Positions 29,564 to 39,552 of a stretch of 64,000 bases of DNA are shown here, piece by piece. The number at the start of each line of letters is the position of its first letter. Position 1 is the stretch's first letter. The notes beneath the pieces are model-generated. The model saw nothing but the letters and a program-made list of their open reading frames with translations. It was not told where the DNA came from and ran no database searches. The DNA is from Reyranella sp. (GTDB lineage: Bacteria > Pseudomonadota > Alphaproteobacteria > Reyranellales > Reyranellaceae): NCBI RefSeq assembly GCF_030651995.1, contig NZ_JAUSBN010000005.1:186001-250000 (forward strand). The letters are read 5' to 3'. A program made the position numbers and the translations under genes.

Positions 29564-32500
29564 CTAGCCGATCGCCATCAGGCTGGCGTTGCCGCCGGCA
29601 GCGGCGATGTTGACGCTGAGCGACACCTCGTCGAACAGAAGCGCGCGCGAATAGGGCGCGACATGAACCGGGACGATACGGCCCGGCCGATCGGCCATGC
29701 GACGGGTGAGATCGAGAAAGTCCTCTTCTTCGCCCGAGAACAGGACGGCCGCAATGTCGCCGGCTTCGCTCGCGGCGACGCGACTGCCGGTCGACCGCAC
29801 CAGCTCCTGCTGCACGGCCAATTCCGCCGGATCCGCCGCGATACAGAGGACCGCACCCTTGGGGCGACGCGCATAGACGTTGCGTTCGCCCACCGGGCCG
29901 GCGAGTTCGCCCTCCGCCGCCTCGGCGGCCGGCCCGCTCGCCAGCAGGCGGTGGACGTAGAGCGGCCCGCCCGCCTTCGGGCCGGTGCCCGACAGGCCAT
30001 GCCCGCCGAACGGCTGCACGCCGACGACGGCGCCGATCATGTTGCGGTTGACGTACTGGTTGCCGGCGGCGCTGGCGGCCGTGGCCCGCTCGATCGTCTC
30101 GTCGATGCGGCTGTGCACGCCGAACGTGAGGCCGAAGCCTGTCGCGTTCACCGCGCGGATCACCTCCTCCATCTCTTCCCGGGGATAGCGCAGAACGTGG
30201 AGCACCGGGCCGAAAACCTCTCCCGGCAAATCCGCTATCGAGCTGATTTCGATCAGGGTCGGCGGCACGAAGGTCCCCCACCTCACGTCGTCGGGAAGCG
30301 GCACCTGGTGGACGCGATGGCCGGCCGCACGCATGCGGTCGATATGGTCGAGCAGCCGCTTCTGGGCCTCCGCCGAGATGACGGGGCCGACATCGACCGA
30401 GAGCCGGTCCGGATTGCCGATCCCCAGCTCCGCCATCGCACCCTGCAGCATCGGCACAACCTTGTCGGCGATCTCGTCCTGCAAGCAGAGGACGCGCAGC
30501 GCCGAGCAGCGCTGGCCGGCCGAGTCGAACGCCGAGGCGAGCACGTCGATCACCAGTTGCTCGGGCAGCGCCGAGGAATCTGCCATCAGCGCGTTCTGAC
30601 CGCCGGTCTCGGCAATCAGCGGTTCGGGCCTGCCCCCGGCACCGAGACGCCGCGCCAGGGTGCGGTTGATCGATTGCGCCGCCTCGGTCGAGCCGGTGAA
30701 GACCACGCCCGCCACCGTCTCGTTGGCGACAAGTCGTTTCCCAATCTCGCCATCGCCCGGCGTGAGCTGCAGCGCCGTGGCTGGTACGCCGGCTTCGTGC
30801 AGGATCGCCACGGCAAGGGCCGCGATCAGGGGCGTCTCTTCGGCCGGCTTGGCAATGACGGCATTGCCTGCGGCCAACGCGCCTGCGACCTGTCCGGTGA
30901 AGATCGAGAGCGGAAAGTTCCACGGGCTGATGCAGGCGACGACACCGAGCGGCCGATGCGTTGCGTTGCTGAACCCCTCGATGCAGTTCGCGTAATAGCG
31001 CAGGAAATCGACCGCCTCGCGCACCTCGCCCACCGCGTTGCCCAGCGTCTTGCCGGCCTCGCGCACGATCGGCCCCAACAGCCTTTCCATCCGAGCTTCC
31101 ATCAGGTCGGCCGCCCGACGCAGGGTCGAGGCGCGATCAGCGGGTGAAGCCGACCACGGCTCGGCCTCGGCGCAGGCTTCGTCGACCAGATCAGGCGTCG
31201 CTTCGACGACGGTGCCGACGAGATCGCCCCTGTCCGCGGGACTGTGCACCTCGCGTGGGGTGCCATCGCGCGGACCGTCGGCCAGGATCGGAGTCGCCCG
31301 CAGCATCGTCGAGGCGCCGGCAACCAGCTCACGCGCCAGCGCGGCGAGCACGCCTTCGTTGACCAGATCGAGGCCTCGCGAATTGGCACGCGTCGGCCCG
31401 AACAGGTCGCGCGGCAAGAGTATGAGCGGGTGCGGCGCACCGACCGGCGAGAGACTGAGGGCGCGTTCGACCGGATCGGCCAGCAGGCTGTCGATGGCCA
31501 GGTCGGGATCGGCGACCTGGTTTACGAAAGAGGTGTTCGCGCCGTTCTCGAGCAGGCGACGCACGAGATACGCCAGCAAAGTCTCATGCGTGCCGACGGG
31601 CGCATAGATGCGGCAGGGCCTGTTGAGCTTCTCCCGCCCAACCACTTCCTCGTAGAGCGGCTCACCCATGCCGTGCAGGCACTGGAACTCATACTGGCCG
31701 GCATAGAAGTTCTCGCCCGCCATGGCGTGGATCGACGCCAGGGTCAGCGCATTGTGCGTGGCGAATTGCGGGAAGGCCGCTTCCGGCGCAGCCAGCAGCT
31801 TGCGGGCGCAGGCGAGATAGGAAACGTCGGTGTGGATCTTGCGCGTGAAGACCGGGAAGTCCTCCAGCCCGTCGACCTGCGCGCGCTTGATCTCGCTGTC
31901 CCAGTAGGCCCCTTTCACCAGCCGGATCATCAGCCGGTGGCGGCTGCGACGGCCGAGATCAATCAGATGGTCGATCACGAAGGCGGCGCGCTTCTTGTAG
32001 GCCTGCACCACGAAGCCGATGCCGTTCCAGCCTTCGAGCGCGGGCTCGAAGCAGAGCCGCTCCAGCAGGTCGAGCGAGATTTCGAGCCGGTCGGCCTCCT
32101 CCGCATCGATGTTCACGCCGATATCGTAGGTGCGCGCCAGCACGGCGAGGTCGCGCAGGCGCGGATAGAGTTCGGCGTGGACACGCTCGACCTGCGAACG
32201 GCTGTAGCGCGGATGCAGCGCCGACAGCTTGAGCGAGATGCCCGCGCCCTCGTAGATGCCGCGCCCGGCCGAGGCGCGGCCGATGGCGTGGATCGCCCGC
32301 TCGTAGGCCTGGCGGTAATGCTCGGCCTGGGCGGCGGTGATCGCCGCCTCGCCCAGCATGTCGTAGGAATAGCGGAAGCCCTCTTCCTCGAAGCGGCGGC
32401 CGTTGGCCAATGCCTCCTCGATCGTCTGGCCGGCCACGAACTGTTCGCCCATCATGCGCATCGCGATGTTCACGCCGCCCCGGATCAAGGGTTCGCCGCC

Positions 32501-32983
32501 CCGCGCGATCAGCCGCGTGAGCGCGGCCGAGAGGCCAGTCTCGCTGCTGGTCGCCGTCAGCCGGCCGGTCAGCATCAGGCCCCAGGTGGCGGCGTTCACG
32601 AACAGCGACGGGCTCTGCCCAAGATGGGCGCGCCAGTCGCCGCTGCCGATCTTGTCGCGGATCAGCGCGTCGCGGGTCTCGTCGTCGGGAATGCGCAGCA
32701 GCGCCTCGGCGAGACACATCAGCGCCACGCCCTCCTGGCTGGACAGTGCATATTCGTGGATCAGCCCCTCGACGCCGCCCGACGGCACCTTGGCGCGCAG
32801 GGCTTCGACCAGCCGCCGCGCCAGCGCGCGTGCCCTGGCCGTCGCTGCGGGCGTCAGGGTTGCAAGATCGAGCAGCGGCGGCACGCACTCCGGCTCCGGC
32901 CGGCGATAGGCCGCCGTGATGGCGGCGCGCAGCGGCGTCTGCAGTCGCAGCGAGCGGACGAAGGCGTCGAACGGCGCGGTCAT
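29564..32983 (-). CDS. putA: Bifunctional proline dehydrogenase / L-glutamate gamma-semialdehyde dehydrogenase
   Basis: A 1,139-residue PutA that oxidises proline to glutamate in two steps. Residues about 80-480 are the FAD-dependent PRODH barrel (VRLVKGAYWDSEI-like segment seen as IRLVKGAYWDSEIKRAQ, ENFYAGQYEFQCLHGMGE, RIYAPVGTHETLLAYLVRRLLENGANTSFVN in parts). Residues about 570-1030 are the aldehyde dehydrogenase, with AETGGQNALMADSSALPEQ and the nucleophilic Cys in SAGQRCSALR. It lacks the N-terminal ribbon-helix-helix DNA-binding domain of enterobacterial PutA, so it is unlikely to autoregulate; a short C-terminal domain remains. The VOC-family gene lies 12 nt upstream on the same strand. 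Confidence 0.95.
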   Translation of the reverse strand: MTAPFDAFVRSLRLQTPLRAAITAAYRRPEPECVPPLLDLATLTPAATARARALARRLVEALRAKVPSGGVEGLIHEYALSSQEGVALMCLAEALLRIPDDETRDALIRDKIGSGDWRAHLGQSPSLFVNAATWGLMLTGRLTATSSETGLSAALTRLIARGGEPLIRGGVNIAMRMMGEQFVAGQTIEEALANGRRFEEEGFRYSYDMLGEAAITAAQAEHYRQAYERAIHAIGRASAGRGIYEGAGISLKLSALHPRYSRSQVERVHAELYPRLRDLAVLARTYDIGVNIDAEEADRLEISLDLLERLCFEPALEGWNGIGFVVQAYKKRAAFVIDHLIDLGRRSRHRLMIRLVKGAYWDSEIKRAQVDGLEDFPVFTRKIHTDVSYLACARKLLAAPEAAFPQFATHNALTLASIHAMAGENFYAGQYEFQCLHGMGEPLYEEVVGREKLNRPCRIYAPVGTHETLLAYLVRRLLENGANTSFVNQVADPDLAIDSLLADPVERALSLSPVGAPHPLILLPRDLFGPTRANSRGLDLVNEGVLAALARELVAGASTMLRATPILADGPRDGTPREVHSPADRGDLVGTVVEATPDLVDEACAEAEPWSASPADRASTLRRAADLMEARMERLLGPIVREAGKTLGNAVGEVREAVDFLRYYANCIEGFSNATHRPLGVVACISPWNFPLSIFTGQVAGALAAGNAVIAKPAEETPLIAALAVAILHEAGVPATALQLTPGDGEIGKRLVANETVAGVVFTGSTEAAQSINRTLARRLGAGGRPEPLIAETGGQNALMADSSALPEQLVIDVLASAFDSAGQRCSALRVLCLQDEIADKVVPMLQGAMAELGIGNPDRLSVDVGPVISAEAQKRLLDHIDRMRAAGHRVHQVPLPDDVRWGTFVPPTLIEISSIADLPGEVFGPVLHVLRYPREEMEEVIRAVNATGFGLTFGVHSRIDETIERATAASAAGNQYVNRNMIGAVVGVQPFGGHGLSGTGPKAGGPLYVHRLLASGPAAEAAEGELAGPVGERNVYARRPKGAVLCIAADPAELAVQQELVRSTGSRVAASEAGDIAAVLFSGEEEDFLDLTRRMADRPGRIVPVHVAPYSRALLFDEVSLSVNIAAAGGNASLMAIG

Positions 32984-32995
32984 TTCCTCTCCAGC

Positions 32996-33400
32996 CTACT
33001 TGTAGGACGAAACCTCGATCAGGTTGCCGTCGGGATCGCGGCAATAGACCGAGAGGATCGTGCCCATCGCGCCACTCTTTTCGGTCGGTCCCAGCTCGAT
33101 TGCCACGTCGCAGCTCCGGAAATGGTCGGCCACCGCTTGCGGCGTCGACCGCGTCAGGAAACACAGATCGTCGCTGCCCGGCGCCACACTCTTGCCCGTG
33201 AACCATTGCTTTTGTGTGGCTGTCTCAGGCCGCAGGTTGATCTTCTGGCGGCCGAAATGCATCGAGGTGACCGTCCGGCCGGGCGACGGTTCGGTGAGCT
33301 TGCGCGTCATGCCCAGCACGCGCTCGTACCAGGCGGCCGCGACCTCTACGTCGCGCACGTTGATGACGATATGATCCAGAGCTTCGACGACGACAGACAT
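32996..33400 (-). CDS. VOC-family (glyoxalase/bleomycin resistance fold) protein
   Basis: A 134-residue single vicinal-oxygen-chelate protein. Two beta-alpha-beta-beta-beta modules are recognisable: DHIVINVRDVEVAAAWYERVLGM at the start and a second module ending YCRDPDGNLIEVSSYK, with a metal-ligand Glu in NLIEV. Metal-dependent lyase, dioxygenase or ligand-binding roles are all known in the superfamily, so no specific reaction can be assigned. It is 12 nt upstream of putA and probably cotranscribed with it; the functional relation is not evident. The upstream hrpB gene is divergent, leaving 81 nt. Confidence 0.88.
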   Translation of the reverse strand: MSVVVEALDHIVINVRDVEVAAAWYERVLGMTRKLTEPSPGRTVTSMHFGRQKINLRPETATQKQWFTGKSVAPGSDDLCFLTRSTPQAVADHFRSCDVAIELGPTEKSGAMGTILSVYCRDPDGNLIEVSSYK

Positions 33401-33481
33401 TGGACGACCTCAAGCGTAAAAGCCCAGAGTGAACCCGCCCCGTCTTTCCGTCCATCCACCCGCCCCATGACAAGGGGATCG

Positions 33482-35950
33482 ATGGAGCCGCTTCCCGTCG
33501 ACGAGGCGCTGCCGCGTCTCACGGCCGCGCTGGTGGCCGGCAATGCCGCCGTGCTGGTGGCGCCGCCCGGCGCCGGCAAGACGACGCGCGTTCCGCTGGC
33601 GCTGCTCGATGCGCCGTGGCTCGGCGGCCGCAGGATCGTCATGCAGGAGCCGCGACGGCTGGCCGCGCGCGCCGCCGCCCGGCGGATGGCGGCGACCCTG
33701 GGCGAAGCGGTCGGCGAGACCGTGGGCTATCGCGTCCGCTTCGATACCAGGGTAGGCCCGCGCACCCGCATCGAGGTCGTCACCGACGGCCTGTTCCTGC
33801 GTCTGCTGCAGGAGGATCCGTCGCTCGATGCGGTGGGCTGCGTGATCTTCGACGAGCTGCATGAACGCGGGCTCGAGACCGATCTTTCATTCGCGCTGGT
33901 GCGCGAGGCGCAGAGCGCCCTGCGCGAGGATCTGCGCGTGGTGGCCATGTCGGCGACGCTCGATCCCGGCCCGGTCTCGGCGCGGCTGGGCGGCGCGCCC
34001 GTCATCGAGAGCGCGGGCCGCATGTTCCCGGTCGACACGCGCTATCTCGATCGCGAGTCCGCCGGCCGCATCGAGGACGCCGTCGCGACCGCCGTGCGCC
34101 GCGCGCTGGCCGAGGAAACCGGCAGCGCGCTCGTGTTCCTGCCGGGCGTCGGCGAGATCCGCCGGGTCGAGGAGCGGCTGCAGGGCATCAGCGCCGATGT
34201 CGACGTGGCGCCGCTCTACGGCGACCTGTCGCCCGCCGACCAGGACCGCGCCATCGCGCCCTCGCTGCCGGGCCGGCGCAAGGTTGTGCTGGCGACGTCG
34301 ATTGCCGAGACCAGCCTCACGATCGAGGGCGTGCGCATCGTGATCGACAGCGGCCAGATGCGCGTGCCGAAATTCTCGCCCCGCTCGGGCATGACGCGGC
34401 TCGAGACCGTGCGTGTCAGCCAGGCTTCGGCCGACCAGCGCCGCGGTCGCGCCGGTCGTCTCGAACCCGGCATCTGCTATCGCCTGTGGCCGGAGCAGGC
34501 GCAGCGCGGGCTGCTGCCCTTCACGCCGCCCGAGATTCTCGATGCCGACCTGGCGCCGCTCGCGCTGGAGCTGGCCGCCTGGGGCACCAGCGATGCCGCG
34601 AGCCTGCCGTGGCTGACGCCGCCGCCTGCCGCCTCGCTCGCCACCGCGCGGGCGCTGCTGGCCGATCTCGGTGCGATCGACACGGGCGGCGCCATCACGC
34701 AACACGGCCGCGCCATGGTGCGTCTCGGCCAGCATCCGCGCATCGCCCATCTCGTTCTCAAGGGCCGCGAGCTGCGACAAGGCAAGGTCGCCGCGCTGCT
34801 GGCCGCGATCCTGGGCGAACGCGATTTCCTGCGCCTGCCGCCCGGCCAGCGCGACGCCGATCTCAGGCACCGGGTCGACATCGCGCTGAGCGGACGACGC
34901 GACGGTACCTTGCGCCTGATCCAGGAGTCGGCACGTCGATTGATGCCGCGTAACGGCGGCGAAGAACGACCCGATATCGCGATGACGGGGCCGCTGCTGG
35001 CGCTGGCCTATCCCGACCGGATCGGCCGCCGCCGCCCCGGCACGGCCGGGCGCTATCTCCTGTCGGGCGGCCGGGGTGCCGCGCTGCCCGAAGGCGATCC
35101 GATGGCCAACGAGGAGTTCCTCGTCGTCGCCGATCTCGACGGCTCGGCGCAGGAATCGCGAATCTTCCTCGCCGCGCCGATCACGGCCGCTGAGATCGAA
35201 GATCTCTACGCCGACCGCATCGTCGACGAGCAGCTCGTGCAGTGGAGCGCGCGCGACGGCGCGGTGCTGGTGCGGCGCCGTCGCCGGCTGGGCGCGCTCG
35301 CGCTGGAGGACAAGCCGCTCGGCCACCCCGATCCCGACAAGGTGCAGGCCGCGATGCTCGACGGCGTGCGCCAACTCGGACTCGGCGCCCTGCCCTGGAG
35401 CGACGATCTCGTGCGCTGGCGCGAGCGCATCGGCTTCCTGCGCCGCCATGCCGGCGAGGACTGGCCCGACCTGTCGGACGCCGCCCTGCTGGCATCACTG
35501 GCGGATTGGCTCGGCCCCTCTCTTGATGGCGTGTCGCGCAAGGATCATCTCGCCCGCATCGATCTCGCCACGGCGCTCAAGACGCTGGTGCCGTGGGAGA
35601 AGCAACGCGAGGTCGAGCGGCTGGTGCCGACGCACATCGAAGTGCCGAGCGGGTCGCGCGTAGCGATCGACTATGCCAACCCGGACGAGCCGACGCTGTC
35701 GGTCCGCCTGCAGGAGATGTTCGGGCTCACGGAAACGCCGCGCATTGCCGGCGGCAAGGTGCCGCTCACCATCCACCTGCTCTCGCCGGCACGCCGGCCG
35801 GTCCAGGTGACGCGCGATCTCGCGAGCTTCTGGGCCAACGGCTACAAGGCCGTGAAATCCGAACTCAAGGGCCGCTACCCGCGCCATTACTGGCCGGACG
35901 ATCCGCTGGTCGCCGAGCCAACGGCCCGCCCGCGTCCCCGCCCCCGTTAG
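33482..35950 (+). CDS. hrpB: ATP-dependent helicase HrpB
   Basis: An 822-residue DExH-box helicase, the usual length of HrpB. Motif I APPGAGKTTRVP near residue 28, motif II DELH in IFDELHERGLETDLS near residue 127, motif III MSATL, and motif VI DQRRGRAGR near residue 320 are all present, followed by helicase-associated and HrpB C-terminal domains ending in HYWPDDP. The physiological substrate of HrpB is not well established. ATG 33482 is preceded by AAGGGG at 6 nt; an ATG five codons upstream (33467) is possible. The open frame extends much farther upstream but only shadows putA. Confidence 0.94.
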   Translation: MEPLPVDEALPRLTAALVAGNAAVLVAPPGAGKTTRVPLALLDAPWLGGRRIVMQEPRRLAARAAARRMAATLGEAVGETVGYRVRFDTRVGPRTRIEVVTDGLFLRLLQEDPSLDAVGCVIFDELHERGLETDLSFALVREAQSALREDLRVVAMSATLDPGPVSARLGGAPVIESAGRMFPVDTRYLDRESAGRIEDAVATAVRRALAEETGSALVFLPGVGEIRRVEERLQGISADVDVAPLYGDLSPADQDRAIAPSLPGRRKVVLATSIAETSLTIEGVRIVIDSGQMRVPKFSPRSGMTRLETVRVSQASADQRRGRAGRLEPGICYRLWPEQAQRGLLPFTPPEILDADLAPLALELAAWGTSDAASLPWLTPPPAASLATARALLADLGAIDTGGAITQHGRAMVRLGQHPRIAHLVLKGRELRQGKVAALLAAILGERDFLRLPPGQRDADLRHRVDIALSGRRDGTLRLIQESARRLMPRNGGEERPDIAMTGPLLALAYPDRIGRRRPGTAGRYLLSGGRGAALPEGDPMANEEFLVVADLDGSAQESRIFLAAPITAAEIEDLYADRIVDEQLVQWSARDGAVLVRRRRRLGALALEDKPLGHPDPDKVQAAMLDGVRQLGLGALPWSDDLVRWRERIGFLRRHAGEDWPDLSDAALLASLADWLGPSLDGVSRKDHLARIDLATALKTLVPWEKQREVERLVPTHIEVPSGSRVAIDYANPDEPTLSVRLQEMFGLTETPRIAGGKVPLTIHLLSPARRPVQVTRDLASFWANGYKAVKSELKGRYPRHYWPDDPLVAEPTARPRPRPR

Positions 35951-35965
35951 CAAATGGCCTGAGCG

Positions 35966-36199
35966 CTACCGGGTCTCGATCAGCCGCGACAGCAGCCGCC
36001 GCATCACCGGCATCAGGAACAGCATGGTCGGAAAGGCGACCATCCAGGACGCCATCCACGATTCCATCCAGCGGGCGGTCATGCCCGTCTCGAATCCCAT
36101 CGCCCGGATCGTGGCGATGCCGGAGACGATGAAGGTCATGACGAAGGTCAGGGCCAACGGCATGGCGAGGTGCATGGTTCGGGCGGGGAGTTTCTTCAC
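35966..36199 (-). CDS. DUF2798 small membrane protein
   Basis: A 77-residue protein with two predicted transmembrane helices (about 11-30 and 48-66) matching the DUF2798 pattern: KLPAR at the N-terminus, VSGIATIRAMG after the first helix, and AFPTMLFLMPVMRRLLSRL at the end. The start was placed at GTG 36199 to include the family's KLPAR segment; ATG 36175 is the alternative. Function unknown. It is divergent from the amidase gene (66-nt spacer). Confidence 0.78.
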   Translation of the reverse strand: MKKLPARTMHLAMPLALTFVMTFIVSGIATIRAMGFETGMTARWMESWMASWMVAFPTMLFLMPVMRRLLSRLIETR

Positions 36200-36265
36200 G
36201 GCGGGCCGGACAATATGGTACGGGCTTGGATCTCGTCCATCCCCGTTGCGGAAGCCCAGCCCCCC

Positions 36266-37723
36266 ATGTCCCTCGCCCTCCCGTTCCAGACCGCCAAGCA
36301 GCTCGCCGCTGCGGTCCGGAAGAAGAAGATCGGCTGCCTCGAACTGCTCGACCTCTACCTGAAGAGGGTCGAGGCCTATAATCCCGAGCTGAACGCCATC
36401 ATCGCCACCGACATCGAAGGCGCCCGCAAGCGCGCCAAGGCGGCGGACCGCGCGGTCAGGGCCGGCAAGAAGCTGGGACCGCTGCACGGCGTGCCGATGA
36501 CGATCAAGGAATCCTTCGACGTCGCGGGCTTGCCCACGACCTGGGGCGATCCCGCCTTCAAGGACACGGTCGCGGCGCAGAACTCGCTGGTCGCCCAGCG
36601 CATGACCGATGCCGGCGTCACCCTGTTCGGCAAGACAAACGTGCCGCTGAACCTCGCCGACTGGCAGAGCTACAACGAGGTCTACGGCTCGACCAACAAC
36701 CCGTGGGATCTCGGCCGCACGCCGGGCGGCTCCTCGGGCGGGTCGGGGGCGGCGCTGGCCGCCGGTCTCACCGGCATCGAGGCCGGCAGCGACATCGGCG
36801 CCTCGATCCGCAATCCCGCCCACTATTGTGGCGTCTGGGGCCACAAGCCGAGCTGGGGCGTCGTCTCGCCGAAGGGCCATGCCCTCGCGGGCGCGGTCGC
36901 CTACGGCGATATCGGCGTGGTCGGTCCGCTGGCGCGCGGCGCGGAGGATCTCGAGATCGCGCTCAGCGCGATGGCCGGTCCCGATGCGATCGACGGCCGC
37001 GGCTGGACGCTCACCCTGCCCCGCTCGAAGAAGACCCAGCTGCGCGACTTCAAGGTCGCGGTGCTGCTGACCGACCCGAATGCCGAAGTTGACGACTCTG
37101 TGCAGGAGCAGATCTCGAAGCTCGCCTCGTTCCTCGCCAAGAACAAGGTCAAGGTGAGCGACAAGGCACGGCCCGAGATCGACACGACGGAACTGAACGA
37201 CGTCTATATCCGGCTGCTGCGCGCGGCGACGTCGGGCCGCATGAGCGACGCGGTCTACGAACAGGCCGTCAAGGACGCGGCCAGCCTGCCGGCCGACGAC
37301 ATGAGCTACTTCGCGCAGATGCAGCGGGGCAACTCGCTATCGCATCGTGCCTGGCTCGGGCTGAACGAGAAGCGCCACAGGATGCGGCACGCCTGGGATT
37401 CGTTCTTCCAGGACTACGACCTGATGCTGTGCCCGGTCGCCGTGACCGCGGCCTTCCCGCACGATCAGGCAGGGCTGCGCCACAAGCGCACGATCGTCGT
37501 GAACAACAAGAAGGTGCCGGTCGTCGACCAGATCTTCTGGGCGGGCTACTCGGGCGTCACCTGGCTGCCCTCGACCGCCGCCCCGATCGGGCAGAGCAAG
37601 GAAGGCCTGCCGATCGGCGTGCAGATCATCGGCCGCCAGTATGGCGACTACGAGTGCATCCAGTTCGCCAAGCTGCTGGAGAAGGAATATCGCGGCTTCG
37701 TGCCGCCGCCGGCCTACAGCTGA
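36266..37723 (+). CDS. Amidase-signature family amidase
   Basis: A 485-residue amidase with the Ser-cisSer-Lys triad: K81 (TIKES), S156 (TPGGSSGGS) and nucleophile S180 ([12 protein letters not shown]). The spacing of 24 between the serines matches the family. The family hydrolyses varied amides and includes GatA; absence of gatB/gatC nearby and the divergent C-terminus argue for a stand-alone amidohydrolase. No signal peptide, so probably cytosolic. ATG 36215 would extend the N-terminus by 17 residues. The apt gene follows after 14 nt, suggesting cotranscription. Confidence 0.92.
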   Translation: MSLALPFQTAKQLAAAVRKKKIGCLELLDLYLKRVEAYNPELNAIIATDIEGARKRAKAADRAVRAGKKLGPLHGVPMTIKESFDVAGLPTTWGDPAFKDTVAAQNSLVAQRMTDAGVTLFGKTNVPLNLADWQSYNEVYGSTNNPWDLGRTPGGSSGGSGAALAAGLTGIEAGSDIGASIRNPAHYCGVWGHKPSWGVVSPKGHALAGAVAYGDIGVVGPLARGAEDLEIALSAMAGPDAIDGRGWTLTLPRSKKTQLRDFKVAVLLTDPNAEVDDSVQEQISKLASFLAKNKVKVSDKARPEIDTTELNDVYIRLLRAATSGRMSDAVYEQAVKDAASLPADDMSYFAQMQRGNSLSHRAWLGLNEKRHRMRHAWDSFFQDYDLMLCPVAVTAAFPHDQAGLRHKRTIVVNNKKVPVVDQIFWAGYSGVTWLPSTAAPIGQSKEGLPIGVQIIGRQYGDYECIQFAKLLEKEYRGFVPPPAYS

Positions 37724-37737
37724 TCGCAGGAGACAGA

Positions 37738-38265
37738 ATGTCCAAGGATATCGACCTCAAGCAGCACATTCGCTCGATCCCCGACTTCCCCAAGCCGGGC
37801 ATCCTCTTCTACGACATCTCGACCCTGCTGGCGCATCCCAAGGCCTGGCACACCGCGATCGAGCGGCTCGCCGACCTGATCCGGCCGCACAAGCCCGACG
37901 CACTCGCCGGAATCGAATCGCGCGGCTTCCTGCTGGCCGCGCCGCTTGCCCTCGCGCTCGGCACCGGCTTCGTGATGATGCGCAAGCAGGGCAAGCTGCC
38001 GGGCACGACAGTACGCCACACCTATGCGCTGGAGTACGGCACCGACACGATCGAGATCCAGCAGGACGCCGTGCACAAGGGCTCCCGGGTCGTCCTCGTC
38101 GACGATCTGCTGGCGACCGGCGGCACGATGGGCGCCGCCGTGAACCTGCTGGAAACCATCGGCGCCGTGGTGCCCGCGACCGCGGTCCTCATCGAGCTCA
38201 CCTTCCTCGAAGGCCGCAAGAGACTGACGCCGCCGGTCGAAACGCTGCTGCAGTACGACAGCTAG
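37738..38265 (+). CDS. apt: Adenine phosphoribosyltransferase
   Basis: A 175-residue purine-salvage enzyme converting adenine and PRPP to AMP. The N-terminal [18 protein letters not shown] segment and the PRPP loop [17 protein letters not shown] (near residue 120) are diagnostic, as is [15 protein letters not shown]. Start at 37738 is preceded by GCAGGAGAC. It follows the amidase by 14 nt. The spacer downstream contains a long palindromic repeat. Confidence 0.96.
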   Translation: MSKDIDLKQHIRSIPDFPKPGILFYDISTLLAHPKAWHTAIERLADLIRPHKPDALAGIESRGFLLAAPLALALGTGFVMMRKQGKLPGTTVRHTYALEYGTDTIEIQQDAVHKGSRVVLVDDLLATGGTMGAAVNLLETIGAVVPATAVLIELTFLEGRKRLTPPVETLLQYDS

Positions 38266-38281
38266 AGGCCGAGCCGACGGA

Positions 38282-38394
38282 CCTCATTCTGAGGAGCCGC
38301 GCAGAGCGCGGCGTCTCGAAGGATGGGCAACAGACATGGTGCTCGTTCCCCACCCTTCGAGACGCGGTCCTTCGGACCGGTCCTCAGGGTGAGG
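38282..38394. repeat. Intergenic palindrome, family 1 copy 1
   Basis: Long imperfect inverted repeat downstream of apt. The left arm has CCTCATTCTGAGGAG and GCGTCTCGAAGGATGGG; the right arm has CCCACCCTTCGAGACGCG and TCCTCAGGGTGAGG. Two further copies are at 46384-46488 and 57870-57981. When transcribed it would form a long hairpin with a variable loop, similar to REP/BIME or RPE-like mobile palindromes. Confidence 0.85.
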
Positions 38395-38460
38395 CATTGT
38401 TGTCCGACATGCTTTCCGCCTCGTCGGCAAACCGGCTACGATGCCGGCCGGAGGAAATGC

Positions 38461-39552
38461 ATGTTTTCAGTTTCCGGGTGCTTCTCTGAAACCTATGCCG
38501 AGGCGCGCGCCAAGTTCTGCGGTGCCGCCGCCCAGGCCGGAGGAGCCCTGCGTTCGTGGCTGAATCCGAAGGCGCGCGGTCCGAATGGCGAGACGCTCTA
38601 TCTCGACACGGCGCGCTTCGGGCCGGCGGATGCCGCGAACATGCTGGTGCTGATCGCCGGCACGCACGGCGTCGAGGGCCATTGCGGATCGGGCGCCGAG
38701 ATCGCCTGGATGCGCTCGGGCGGGCCGGCGAAGCTGCCGCCCGGCACGGGGGCGCTGCTGATCCATGCGCTCAATCCCTATGGCTTCGCGTGGACGCGCC
38801 GCGTCACCGAGGACAATGTCGATCTCAACCGCAACTTCGTCGATCACGACAAGGGCTATCCAGCGAACGACGGCTATCTCGCCATTGCGGACGCCGTTCT
38901 GCCGACCGACTGGGATGAGGCAAGCAAGGCCGAGACCGATCGCGTGTTCGCGGCCTATGCCCAGAAGCACGGCGCCTTCGGCCTGCAGAGCGCGATCAGC
39001 GGCGGCCAGTATACCCACCCCGACGGCATTTTCTTCGGCGGCACTTCGCCCAGCTGGAGCAACCGGACGATCCGCGCCATCGCCCGCGAGGAGCTGTCGC
39101 GGGCCAAGAGAGTCGGGATCATCGATTTCCATACCGGCCTCGGCCCGTTCGGCCATGGCGAACTGATCTGCGCGGTGTCGCCCGCCGCCAGGTCATTCGC
39201 CCGCGCCAAGGCCTGGTACGGCGACGAGATGACCTCGCCGGAAGGCGGCACTTCCACTTCGGCAGTGGTCGTCGGCGTCATGACCGACGCCTTCCCGCAG
39301 GAGCTGCCCGATGCCGAGGTGACGCCGGTCGCGCTCGAATACGGCACCTATCCGGTGCCGGAAGTGCTGAACGCGGTGCGCGCCGACAACTGGCTGCATC
39401 ATCGCGGCGACCCCGGCTCGGCGCGGGGGCGCGCCCTGAAGGCGGACATGAAGGAGCGTTTCTTCCCGGCCGGCGACAAGTGGCGGGAAATGGTCTGGGC
39501 CCGCGCCGACCAGACGATCGGCTGGGCGCTGAAGGGGATGACCAGGGGATGA
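38461..39552 (+). CDS. DUF2817 (M14-like) putative zinc carboxypeptidase
   Basis: A 363-residue member of the DUF2817 branch of the M14 metallopeptidase clan. Candidate zinc ligands are the His and Glu in TGTHGVEG-like text read here as AGTHGVEGHCG, and the His in IIDFHTGLGPFG near residue 220; DNVDLNRNF and ALEYGTYPV are other conserved pieces. No signal peptide. ATG 38461 is preceded by CCGGAGGAA. Substrate is unknown. It overlaps the patatin gene by 4 nt (ATGA), so the two are translationally coupled. Confidence 0.87.
   Translation: MFSVSGCFSETYAEARAKFCGAAAQAGGALRSWLNPKARGPNGETLYLDTARFGPADAANMLVLIAGTHGVEGHCGSGAEIAWMRSGGPAKLPPGTGALLIHALNPYGFAWTRRVTEDNVDLNRNFVDHDKGYPANDGYLAIADAVLPTDWDEASKAETDRVFAAYAQKHGAFGLQSAISGGQYTHPDGIFFGGTSPSWSNRTIRAIAREELSRAKRVGIIDFHTGLGPFGHGELICAVSPAARSFARAKAWYGDEMTSPEGGTSTSAVVVGVMTDAFPQELPDAEVTPVALEYGTYPVPEVLNAVRADNWLHHRGDPGSARGRALKADMKERFFPAGDKWREMVWARADQTIGWALKGMTRG

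Noticed and set aside
36061-36880. 304-codon minus-strand frame as one long protein
   Set aside because: Only its last 77 codons match DUF2798; the rest is antisense to the amidase gene.
38282-38394. Rho-independent terminator for apt
   Set aside because: The element is a long dispersed palindrome with variable loop and no T tract; it may have terminator effect, but the repeated occurrence makes a repeat the better call.
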